A DNA stretch of 64,000 nucleotides from Aplectana chamaeleonis (taxonomy: Eukaryota > Nematoda > Chromadorea > Rhabditida > Cosmocercidae): contig JAPDOI010000066.1 of assembly GCA_029168955.1 (NCBI GenBank), positions 817,001-881,000 on the forward strand. Direction: 5' to 3'. A model generated the notes under the pieces. That model was not told the origin of the DNA, searched no databases, and saw only the letters and a list, made by a program, of their open reading frames with translations. The position numbers were made by a program, and so were the translations under genes. Each line of letters begins with the position of its first letter. Position 1 is the first letter of the stretch. This document shows, piece by piece, positions 48,822 to 58,598 of this stretch.

Positions 48822-51607
48822 TCTTCTTCTTCTTTGCAGCCACGTCGAGGGTACTGTCATAGGTTGAGGAACTGGGCGACCAATAATGGATTCGTCCATA
48901 GGTCCATTGCGGTCAGCGTGGTTGGCCTCTCCGGACAATCAAACAAATGTGCCGTATCGTGGCCGTGGCATCCACAGTCTGGGCAAACGTCCGATTTGGT
49001 GCTGTCAATCTTGCTAACATATGCCATAAGCATAGTAGAGGGACCACAGCGCAGCGATGCCAGGGTGCATCTGGCCCTCCTTCCGAGTTGAGACTTGGAT
49101 GTGCAGACCCGGGGCGGCACCGCTCCCAGGATGGGTTTTACCGCCGCCTTTTCCAGATGACACCGTACGAACTGTGTGTGCTCCTCGCGCAACAGACGGA
49201 GTCGTTCTTGCTGGGAATCGTGCCATCTTTGCAGATTGACTTTGCTTGGAGCATCGGCGAATGGCTTTCTGATGCGTCTCTCCCTGACGGGGTTCAGCAC
49301 TCTCCATGAGGGGTGGTTGGGTTGCTTTATGATATTGATGAAAAATTGTTGGGCCTGGAGCTGACAGTGTTCTTTTACTGGTAATAATCGTGTCTCCGCA
49401 TGCAAGTGCTCGACTGGGGAACTTTTTGCACATCCGGTAGCTATACGAAGTGCAGCATTCTGTATACGCTGCATCTTGGTCCAGGAGGTTTCTGATACCA
49501 AGTGCTGCCACACCGGTGCGGCGTACTCCAGAGCGGGCTGGAGTATTGCCTTGTATTTGGTGATAATAGTTTCTTTGCTACTGCCCCATGATGTACCGCC
49601 CAGGGCTCTGAGCACATTAAGCTTCGCTTTGACGATGGCCTGCTTCTGCTCGGTGTTCTTATGAAACTTGAGCAATGGATCGAGCACCAGACCGAGCAGT
49701 TTGGGAAAGCGAGCAGCAGGTAATCGATCTCCGTCCCACTCGACATGCGGGTGAGCGCTGTGCTCCGAAGGATCCGTTGTGAGTACGGATACCGACGATT
49801 TGGATGCAGAGATCTTTAGCATTTTGCGGTCGAAAAAGCTTTTCAGTGTGACCAGGTACTCATTGATCTTGGAGGCGGCCACATGGATATCCCGATCCCG
49901 ACACATTATTGTCATATCATCGGCATAGGCGACCACCTTGATATCCTGGGGAGGGGTGGGCATGTCTTCGAGGTACAGACTGAAGAGGGCAGGCGATAAA
50001 ACGCCGCCCTGCGGAACTCCAGCTGCAATAGGAATACTATTGGAGACATGGTTCTGGAACATAACTCTGGCTCGTCTGCCCTTGATGAATGCCGATATCC
50101 AGCGTTTCTGCCACGGCGGTATTGATGATTCGAGTAAGTTGCTTGACAGACTTCCATGGTTTACTGTGTCGAATGCCTTGGTGAGATCTAAGGCAACAGC
50201 CACAGTTCTCTGTAGCTTCTGGGCATTGAACCCATCGATGGCAAAGCTTGTAATTTCTAGCAGAGCTGTCGTGGTGGAATGCAGCTTTCTGAATCCATGC
50301 TGAATCACTTGCTTCTCATTGTGCTCCGCCAAGTCCTTTACGATCAGTTTTTCGGCTACCTTTGCGAACGTGGACAGCAAGCTAATAGGTCTGTATCCCT
50401 TGACTGAAGCCTGAGGTTTCCCCGGCTTGGGCAGCGGCCTCAACGTTAGCTGTCTTCCAGTTCTGTGGGATGGTGCACGATCTGAACGAGGTATTAATCA
50501 AATCAGTAAGAAGCGGAAGGATTTCATTCGGTATCTTCCTCAAGACAGCAGGACATATCCCGTCTGGACCGACCGCTTTTGAATTCCGCATATCCTTTAT
50601 AACTTTCTCAACTTGCGTCGTAGTGAACGCTTCGGCCGTGCTCATAAGCGGGAGGCGGCACAGCTCTCGTACAGTCACTCTATTCTGCGGACCACGCTTT
50701 GCACTGGTGATGAAAAAACTTCTTCCGAGCGCATAAGCGGCTTCTTTTCCTGATTTGAATACACCGTTTTCTAATTCGATTGTGGAGACGGTAGCAGGCT
50801 AGCTCTTACCCGAGAGCTTCCGTAATACCTTCCAAGTAGCTGCACTGTCCGTCCTAAAGTCCAACTGCCCGGTGAACTTTTCCCACTCTTCTTTCTTGTA
50901 CCTGTCTAAATCCTTTCTGATCTCATCGTCAAGTTCAGCAACGATGGGGTTCAGATGGTTGACCGCTCTCCTGGCATCTCTTGTCCTGATCTTATCGAGG
51001 ATCTCCCTTGTGACATTTGGATAGAAAGTCTTGACGCGGCCGACAGGAATAGCCGCTTTCATGGCTCCGCGGATCGCGTCAGATAAATGGCACTCTTTCT
51101 GGTGCACGTCGCCATTCCACGGGTAATTTGCCGACAGGCGAAGCGCAACTTCACTGAACAGGCTCCAGTCTGCTCGGCCTAAATTAAGATAAGAACGTTG
51201 GCGAACACCAGAATAGGGAGCGAAAGAGTTGGAGAGATCGATATGGATGAAGACGGGGACATGGTCACTTGGCAAAGTGGTTGTGGTGGACCATGAGCAA
51301 GAGTTAGAGAGGTTGGACGAGACAAGAGAAATGTCTGGGCTGGAAGATCGGCCGTTGGTAGGGAGACGAGTGGGCTGATCATCGTTTAAGATGACCAAGT
51401 CACACTCCTCTGCCCATTCTTCGACGTCATTTCCTCTAGCGTCAGAATCAAGTGACGAGCAAAAGGTGTGAGCATTAAAATTGCCCGCGAAGACAACTGA
51501 GGAAGAGAGGGAGCAGTCGTTTAGCTGCTTAAGTAGAGGAACAGGATCGTAAGATGGGGGGGCATGAGGTAATGGGTGGAATATATATGTTGAAAAGAGA
51601 AAGGGGT
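48822..51607 (-). mobile_element. GAA-tail LINE copy J, 5'-truncated, 2786 bp
   Basis: Antisense insertion in the RTE endonuclease. 10-bp duplication GGAATAGCCT at 48812-48821 and 51608-51617. Truncated inside the endonuclease (at the TPFSLFNIY equivalent). RT and C-terminus (48857-50443) are one open frame with LDLTKAFDTVN, YADDMTIMC and CPDCGCHGHDTAHLFDCP. A frameshift near 50437 and a TAG near 50801 break the rest. Closest to copy B. Confidence 0.95.
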
Positions 51608-51775
51608 GGAATAGCCTAGAAGTCTGGACAACGCAGATTGTTGTCTATCACTCAACAATGACCAGCAACTCAGTGAGGCGAAGTTGTGGCTTGTGGCCAA
51701 AGGCTTCATGAACTTCCTAGGTACGGGATCTGAAGTGTTACGGACTAGAGACCTTAGTGTGTCGGACGGCGACAC

Positions 51776-52101
51776 TTTGTTGCATTGTATGGGGTGGCTT
51801 CGCGATATGGGTTTGCACGCTTCATCTTTAGAACGTTCCCTGTGTACACTCAGAAGTCTGCTTCATTCAGTAGAAAAAAGGGCGCCACGAGAAGGTGCTA
51901 ACAGTCCTGTATACACGCTTAAAATGAATCAATGTGATTTGAAGACCTCCCTCCCGGGTCGTCGTGGGATCGAACCAAAGTTGACTTGTATCACATCTCG
52001 TGCCACAGCCTGGTTACTGTAGCTACTGTCCTTATTGAAGCAAAATTCCGCTCCGCACTTGTGGGCAGCCGCTGTGCAGCACGATGGTAATCCCTCCGCA
52101 G
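51776..52101. other. no recognised feature
   Basis: A plus-strand frame (51684-52022) crosses this stretch, but part overlaps the RTE remnant and no domain is seen. Confidence 0.35.
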
Positions 52102-52407
52102 CAGCGATGAGCGGAGTTCCGCGTTTCGCGTTCCGAAACCCGCAGTTTCGCGCATTCTTGGCATTTCGCGTTCCGCATTCCGAAAACCGCAGAAAACGCC
52201 GCGGATTGCGAAAATATCGGGTCGTCTGAGATGTAAGAGAACAGTAGATGATTTTTGAATTTTTCCGCGTTTCGCGTTCCGAAAACCGCATTTCCGCGCA
52301 TTTTCAGGCGTTTCGCGCCCGATTTCCGAGACCCGAGAAAAAAATTTCTTTTCCGAAACCCGAAAACCGATTTCCGAAATTTCATATTTTTATTCTGCTC
52401 ATCCCTG
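52102..52407. mobile_element. hAT MITE, 306 bp
   Basis: Ends CAGCGATGAGC / GCTCATCCCTG. Perfect 8-bp duplication CTCCGCAG at 52094-52101 and 52408-52415. Same family as 26913-27065, with an internal duplication of the CGCGTTCCGAAA block accounting for the greater length. Confidence 0.93.
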
Positions 52408-52601
52408 CTCCGCAGCACCCTTATTTACTGCACATATACTGTAAATCGGGATGAACTTCCGCTTCGCAGTTGCGGTTGTCCGAACATCCAAAAAATTTCA
52501 TTCCAATAGAAACAGTTTTTGTACAGTAAATAATGGTGCTGCCTGCCAACATGAGCCGCTGGAATCTTCCATCGCTGTCTTCTCCAACTGGACTTTTACA
52601 G

Positions 52602-52721
52602 GATACTGCAGCGGACGTGTGCTGCCTGTGCATGGACAACGTAGGAAATGAAATGAGTCTGCATTCAGTAGTTATGATGGACTGCTGTGGGCTTCGATTT
52701 TACCACTTCGACTGTATGAAG
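52602..52721 (+). CDS. ePHD-RING gene, exon: RING-like domain, first part
   Basis: Acceptor ACTTTTACAG, donor GTTTGT; 40 codons, phase 0 at both ends. The frame reads DTAADVCCLCMDNVGNEMSL then DCCGLRFYHFDCMK. C-x2-C, CC and H-x2-C are the first ligands of the RING-like domain that follows the ePHD in PHF7/G2E3 proteins (E3 ubiquitin ligase activity). The frame is open back to an ATG at 52533, giving an alternative first exon, but a TAA just upstream excludes a longer exon. Confidence 0.85.
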
Positions 52722-52754
52722 GTTTGTGCCTTATCTCTCCGACAAGAAGAATAG

Positions 52755-52773
52755 TGAAGCCCGTTAGAGAGAA

Positions 52774-52824
<51 letters not shown>

Positions 52825-53277
52825 GAGACAGAGAGCGACATCAATAGGAACGCCGTTTGCTGACGCTGGTAAAGTGGATATACAGAGATGGGCTGATTCC
52901 AATACGGAAAGGCTCTGTCTCCTGTGTGAGGAGCGAACCCAGTTCGTTCTCGAGAACCTATTGGGAAAGCGGCCGTGGTACTCTTATTTTGGAAAGGTGA
53001 AAGGCCGCCTCGGGTTTGCGAGCTAGATGTGCTCTTGCCTCGCTGCGCTATGGTCACTCGACATAGCTTATGTCCTACATCAACGAAATCGACAGCAGCC
53101 GACCTTCCGCATACCAGGATTGCGGTAGTCTCGCGCAGACACGGCGCACCTATCCAAGTGCCCGAATAGACCTACTATTTTAACGACAGTGGACCTTTGG
53201 ACGAACCCTGTAATGGTCGCCCGGTTCATTAAGCTATGGCAAAAACCACCTCGAGGCTGCAGAAGAATAAGAAAAGG
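52755..53277 (+). mobile_element. GAA-tail LINE fragment K (3' end, degraded)
   Basis: Starts near the NPVRER motif and keeps PFADAGKVDIQRW, LLCEERTQFV and the LWTNPVMVARF equivalent, ending in CTGCAGAAGAATAAGAAAAG. A GACA microsatellite (52782-52823) expanded inside the VRER codons. Many frameshifts: an old copy in the intron between the two RING exons. Confidence 0.8.
52782..52823. repeat. (GACA)n microsatellite
   Basis: About ten GACA units inside LINE K. Confidence 0.95.
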
Positions 53278-54264
53278 AATCCTAATGTTTCGCTTAGAAA
53301 TTTTCGCTGCTTTTCATCTATTTAAGCCACTCCTTCATTCTGAACTTTCTTCACGCACCAAAAATCTATTGATGCCCATCAATAACTTTAAAAAAGTATG
53401 CTAGCTTGTCGACTCAAAAATTTTCTCGGTAATACATTTGTTGTGCGCCTCCAGAACGGTATCTTTTTATTCATTTTTCGGCGACTCGTGAATGTTTTTC
53501 GGAATACATGGAAGAATTTGGCCAGATCAGATAATACATTCAGTACAATGAGTGATCTGTTATCTATGCCCGAGTGGTAACGCCAGTCGAATCGCGGGAT
53601 CATCGCGAGCCGAGCAGCGTTCAACCCGCGATCGGACCGTCATATCTCCGGTATCGGCCCGTTGTAAAGGTTTCACCGGGCTATAATCCGGATTCTGGCA
53701 TAATCCGGATTCAGAACCTTCACCATGTCCTTTTCTGGGTCGCGTTAGGGGTGTTATATCATCTTTCCTACGGTCTGCGGTTGAAGTTCCCTTTTTTGGA
53801 TCATGAGAAATATTCACTTGGCGCCCTATGTTTTAGCAAAACCATGCGTGCAGCCACTTGTAATCTAAAACTTTTGGTGGTACTGTTGTGGAGGAGGTAG
53901 GAGCTACTTTTATTGAGGGTAGGTTCCCACAAGTCCGCCTCCAGCTGGGAAATTATTGTGGCTACCTACCCAAGTGGATCGTGAGTGTAGCCCTCATAAA
54001 GTGCGTTTCATTGTTTATGAACAACCTACTTTTCAACTATATTATTCTCCAGCTTGACGCTGGGCATTGTTCATTAACATTAGCGTATTCAGAGTGTCAA
54101 AAAACCTATATATACATGTCATCAGAATTTTACCTCTTTGAGAACTTTTTTTATAACAATTTATAACAAATTTGTCAATTTTCGACCGTTTCATTGTTTA
54201 TGAACACTCAAGTTTCAAAACAATTTATTCTTAAAGCATAATAACTACGTACTATTTAGTAGTC
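53278..54264. other. intronic stretch with no recognised gene
   Basis: Contains a short direct repeat ATAATCCGGATTC (about 53692-53722). No tRNA-like fold or exon is supported. Confidence 0.4.
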
Positions 54265-54960
54265 TACATGCGCTCCATGTTTCATGGCTACTTCAAAAAG
54301 CCGAGCTGGCTTGCTCTTCGCTAGGTTACACAGTACCACGGTGTCGATTTCACTTCATGCTTCGAGGATCGCAGTTCTGAGCTCATCAATCGAGTGAAAA
54401 TGCCTGCAGTTGACGTACACTGCGCACGATGATCCCTTACAGGTTCTCCATGGGATTCAAGTCAGGACTACATGCTGGCCAGTCCATAACTTCGATTCTA
54501 TGCTCACGAAGCCAAGAGGAAGTCGCTCTGCTACGGTGCACGCTTGCGTTATCCTGTTGAAATGTGAAGTTACTCCGGCTGCGACCTCCCAAAAACGGCA
54601 GAAAGTGATGCCCCAACATTTCCTCATACTCATCCGAGTCTATGCGACAGGATACGCATTTCTCGTAGGCGCACACGACCCAGCGCAGTCTGCTGAGGTG
54701 CCCGTAACTATCCCTTTTCTGGTTTCTCGAAGTATACAACAACATGGTGAGATACTCTTAGATGAAGCACAAGAATTCGTACCCCTGTATAGCAGCTATT
54801 GTGTAGGTTACCTTAAGGTGCTGAGTTGATCGCAAAATGCTTGACTCCGGGCGACATTGAACAAGCATAATCCCTTTCTGTGGGAGCGCCCTATGGCATT
54901 GGACCACCGAAACCCCAGCGCCGTTCCCACTCAGCTGCTCGGTTTAGCTTTCCCAAAGCT
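54265..54960 (-). pseudogene. Tc1/mariner-type transposase remnant
   Basis: The minus strand has FTFQQDNASVHRSRATSSWL and VMDWPACSPDLNPMENL, the second and third catalytic blocks of DDE Tc1/mariner transposases (D in QQDNA, D/E in SPDLNPMENLW). Downstream YVNCRHFHSIDELRTAIL fits the C-terminus, followed by an in-frame stop. The N-terminal DNA-binding region and first Asp block are not recognisable. No inverted terminal repeats were found. Confidence 0.85.
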
Positions 54961-55152
54961 AACATCCCTCACTCGCAGCGTGGCGTAACAGGCATACTGA
55001 TACGTATAACAGTCATTACTAGAGGTGGAGAGGAATTCCAGGTGTTGAATAACGAAATAAAAGCATTTCTTTTTTTGTTGAATAAAGCATGCAAAAACAT
55101 ATGACCTAGACAGAGATTGGATTCTCGCTGGAGCACATTCGGCGCTAGCTCC

Positions 55153-55342
55153 CCGAAATTGGCGGGCGGGTGGTCGTCTCGTGGCGCCAGACCGTGAAGA
55201 AGGCGGGCAGATCAGTGGGATGGACTGTCATATCCATTGGTTGAGGCCACTTTGGCGTTCAGTAGCGCTGCCTAGCCCTTCCCACTGATCTGCCCGTCTT
55301 CTAACTGTTTGGCGCCACAAGACGATCACCCGAAATTGGCGG
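55153..55342. mobile_element. fold-back element with ~55-bp arms
   Basis: 55168-55223 (GTGGCGCCAG ... CGGGCAGATCAGTGGGATGG) is mirrored at 55277-55330. A 13-bp direct repeat CCGAAATTGGCGG sits at both outer edges (55153, 55330) and could be a target duplication. The length suggests a Mutator-like or other MITE. Confidence 0.7.
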
Positions 55343-55566
55343 AGACAGGCTTGTTTTGCTCTTGATCCAGATCAACTTGCGCGAGCTCACGCGCGGCGAC
55401 GATTCACTATGTCATACTCTGTTCAAATCGATTCCGCCATAGAAAACTCAAAAAAGCAGTATTTCCCCCATGTCTTCGCGTGCGCGGTACACAGAGATAA
55501 AAAAGAAATCACTATGCCGATGACCTCATTACTTATTGTATAGAAGCCTTCAGTGTTTCTGTTTAG

Positions 55567-55679
55567 AATGCGAGTCTCATACGGGGACAAGAAATGCGTT
55601 GTCCAGCCTGCAATCGACCAAATGAAGAGATGGGTTTTGAGGAAAGGCTGAAGCGACAGGGAATATATTTGCAGACATA
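55567..55679 (+). CDS. ePHD-RING gene, exon: RING-like domain, second part
   Basis: Acceptor TGTTTCTGTTTAG, donor GTGAGT. Phase 0 start joins FDCMK to NASLIRGQEMRCPACNRP, then EERLKRQGIYLQT. CPAC supplies the last zinc ligands of the RING. The downstream RQGIY-x2-T motif parallels the GI(Y/R)IP block after the RING in PHF7/G2E3 proteins. It ends two bases into a codon, so at least one more exon must follow; I could not place it with confidence. Confidence 0.85.
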
Positions 55680-55976
55680 GTGAGTTCGTTGATCATTGAT
55701 ACTCTTGTCGCTGCAGTTTTGTCTGATTGTGCTGAATACGAATCCACATTTTTCCTGAAGCTGCTAGTAATGTCTTCCGTGAAAAAATTAGGGTTTTTTA
55801 AAGGAAATACCGAGCTGGGGTTACTTACAATGTGTAAAATTTTGATACGTACTTGCTTTGGATACTCCACTTCAGAAGGTTTTTCGAGTGACAACTAGAG
55901 CAGGTTGCTGGTGCTTCGTTCCATGGCTATATTGTGGAAGTTTCCGTTCTTTCGGACCACGACAGAGCTACTGTCA

Positions 55977-56155
55977 ACCAAATCCAGGTCCGTATTTGCG
56001 GGCAACGGCTGTTGCACCACGCAACAAGATGATAATCTTGCTGGGACCACTCGGTTCCGGCACGATTAAACTTTCTTTTAAGACGATTGTCATCGTGTTG
56101 CGTGATGCAACAGCCGTAATCCGCAATTGCTGACCAAAATTTATTTGGCTGTCAT
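55977..56155. repeat. palindromic repeat, ~180 bp
   Basis: GGCTGTTGCACCACGCAACA at the left matches inverted TGTTGCGTGATGCAACAGCC at the right, with further pairing outside (CCAAAT / ATTTGG). Probably a MITE. Duplication not established. Confidence 0.65.
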
Positions 56156-56387
56156 AACGACGAGGGGTTGAAAATTCGCAAGCATCCACGTACTCCCGGT
56201 TTTAATGTTTTTCGATAATTTTGTGTGTGAAAATTCGAAAATTATTAGAGAATTTTGTATTTTTTTGTTCCATTTTTGTAAATAGCACTTCCCTAGTCTA
56301 CTGCCGAGCTTCCGGCAGTGTTTCTTGTTCTGGCCCACAATTTTGACGCTCCCCTTCTAATTTTTTTTGGAATTGTATACGTCCCTA

Positions 56388-56820
56388 AAGGCACAGTCCA
56401 ACTTCAGGGGTAAAATTTGATATTATAGCCCGCTAACCGTGAGTAGCAACCCTGCCAAGCGCGAGATCTCAATTCGTCTAAATAAGTGAGAAACCACAGG
56501 TAAAAAGTTGGCCCCGCCCACAACACCCTAAAAACCTAACCGCGCACACTGCCCTGGAAAGGGAACCAAGGGCTTCGCTACTGTACATTTTGCCTTTGAG
56601 CATCGCCACACAAACCAACTTTTCCATATGCAAAACTTTTGGTTCCCTATTCGGGGCGAAATGCTTGATTATGCTTTTAGGGTATTGGGGGCGGGGCCGA
56701 CTTTTCCCCTGTAGTCTCTCACTTACTTAAACCACTTGAGATCTCGCGCTTGGCAGGGTTGCTAAACACGGTGGGAGGGCTTTAATATCAAATTTTACCC
56801 CTGAGGTTGGATCGTGTCTT
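56388..56820. mobile_element. MITE with AAGGCACAG ends, copy 2
   Basis: AAGGCACAGTCCAACTTCAG at the left and inverted CTGAGGTTGGATCGTGTCTT at the right, TA at both flanks. Inner blocks GCAACCCTGCCAAGCGCGAG and its mirror make it nearly palindromic for >100 bp per arm. Confidence 0.88.
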
Positions 56821-57258
56821 AGCCCCGCGGGACAGTAACCGGTTGATCCTGCCTCTGGGACTACACATCCCGATTTGAAAACGCGTTAGCCTTTCATTAA
56901 GTTAAGGATCACGAGCCTTAACTCGATGGAGTGACTGGGAGCTCTATTTTAGAGCGAGGTACGTACGCTTATAAGTTTTGATACAAGGGATATAAGCTAC
57001 AAAATACACTGGGGTCTCCACGACCAGCTGTCGACCACTGGTTGGCAATGGGCGCGCACCGCACTATCGCATCACACCCCGACGGTGGACGTGACAGCCA
57101 GGTGCGGCTGCTCGGGGCAGTGACTATACCACGATACTTTCCTTAACATTTCAAGCCAGCCCGGGTGGTCCGCAGTGATATCAGAGAGCTGGTAGAAGAT
57201 ATAATCTTTTGAATTGATTGTTGTTATATTTCTGCATGAACGGCAGGTTCACTGCTTA

Positions 57259-57876
57259 AGGGCATCGTACGCGCTGAAATCCCCTTCCCATTTTTTATGC
57301 TCAATCCCTTCCTCGGGCCCCTGTGAGAACGTACAACGAGCTTGGCTGCTCAAAAACGTACCATTGTGAGCATAGAGGAAGTGGAAAGTAAGGAATTCCG
57401 TCAAAAGGGGCCGGCCCTTCCGTCAGTCATTTGGCACTTTCGCAATATTTGAGCAGAACGTCGCGTCGCCAAGTACAGGGCATGCCTCTGTACGCTGACG
57501 CACCGTCGGACGAAAGTGGCATTATCGACTGGAAATTCTCGTCACACAACGAGCGAGGACGATGTGCAGGGCCCAGGTGAGTATTTTTGTTAGTCAGTGC
57601 AAGTCAGTGCAGTCAGTGCATTGTAGTCGTCGGCGAATTGTTTCCAACGCTGCGCCGATGGACAAATTGTAGAACTGCTCCTTGCGCCATCTGCGTAACT
57701 ATCCCGAGTCGAGGCCGGCGCGAATTTCAAACGATTTGCTGAAGGTTTTTAAAACGGTTCTTTCTTGAAAAGTTAACGTTTTCGAGGGGGCTTTTCGCTA
57801 ACTTCAGTTACTATAAGAGTGTAACAACTCAAAAACGCTCAAAAACGAGACATGGTTTTCAGCGCGTACGATGCCT
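57259..57876. mobile_element. MITE-like element with GGCATCGTACGCGC ends
   Basis: Left GGGCATCGTACGCGCTGAAA, right inverted TTTTCAGCGCGTACGATGCC, TTA at both flanks. The interior differs from the copy at 39217-39677. It includes a frame (57430-57585, with YADAPSDESGIIDWKFS) ending at a GTGAGT donor-like site, so it may have captured or overlap an exon. Confidence 0.6.
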
Positions 57877-58598
57877 TTAATTGTACCAGCGCGACCATCT
57901 TGAGATGCCGGAGAATTGGTTCTCTATCGAATGGCTTATGTTCTAGTTTACTAACCTATTCTAAATGTGGACAGGAAATAAAACGGATATTCGAATATCA
58001 ATTTGCAGGCAAATAATTTCATCACAGCCGTTCTCGTTTGATCGGTTGTGGTCGTAGCTTCAAGAGACCGCTTGACCGAATTTTCTTCCCTATTTTCAAA
58101 ATTTCTTGTTGGAAACTTTTGGCTCCAAACGAACGAGAAAGAAGCCCGGCATCCCAATCAAGCGACTCTGTTCTGTTAGTGGAATGATAGTCCTGGTTAC
58201 TACCTAATAACAAAACACATTAGATTTTCAGTGCGTTTCGGATTTTTCTTAGAGCCACAGTCCAACGTCAGAATCTATTCTTCGTTTGTCTGCCTATCTT
58301 GGAAGAAATTTCACGCTGTTCACAATGGTTTCTTCTGAATCGCTCAAACGGAGTTATGGCTCCTCAAAGATTCTGAATTTGCTCTGCGAGAAGTTCGCGG
58401 ACGAGTTTTCTCCAGTCTGCATTTTCTCATTGTTGGCAGCCATCGCTCTGAAGCAGGTCACAATAGAAAGCCAGACCGAAAACAAACGGAAGAACATCTT
58501 CTTCTTCTTTGCTGCCGCAGGAAGGTTTTTTGTCAAAGGTTCAAGACACGGGCGACTGAAACCGGATTCGTCCACAAATCCATTGTTGTCAGAGTGGT

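Larger units (their letters stand above)
45640..51775 (-). mobile_element. RTE-like LINE, decayed and interrupted twice
   Basis: From N to C on the minus strand: SLLSDRQQSALSRLLGYS (51618-51690), endonuclease (HREFNLWIRNAHTSTDTAED, ELNTLLARIPCQ; 48447-48698), linker (KMKKCSPVLNTINGVAVGDA; 47261-47455), RT (FEAAFRSPYRDRLLNA, then PSGRFLVDLEYADDIVLFAE; 46206-46624) and C-terminus (RLRLFGHILIPPDLIIQHAL; 45637-45975). These match RTE-clade proteins. Many stops and shifts. A TTCG-rich element (47582-48117) and LINE J (48822-51607) are inserted within it. Upstream limit uncertain. Confidence 0.8.

Noticed and set aside
53566..53645. tRNA gene
   Set aside because: GCCCGAGTGGTAACGCC suggests a D-arm, but no acceptor stem, anticodon arm or T-arm can be formed.
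56838..57120. Small-subunit rRNA 5' end
   Set aside because: CCGGTTGATCCTGCC resembles the universal SSU start, but the following bases do not continue as 18S sequence.
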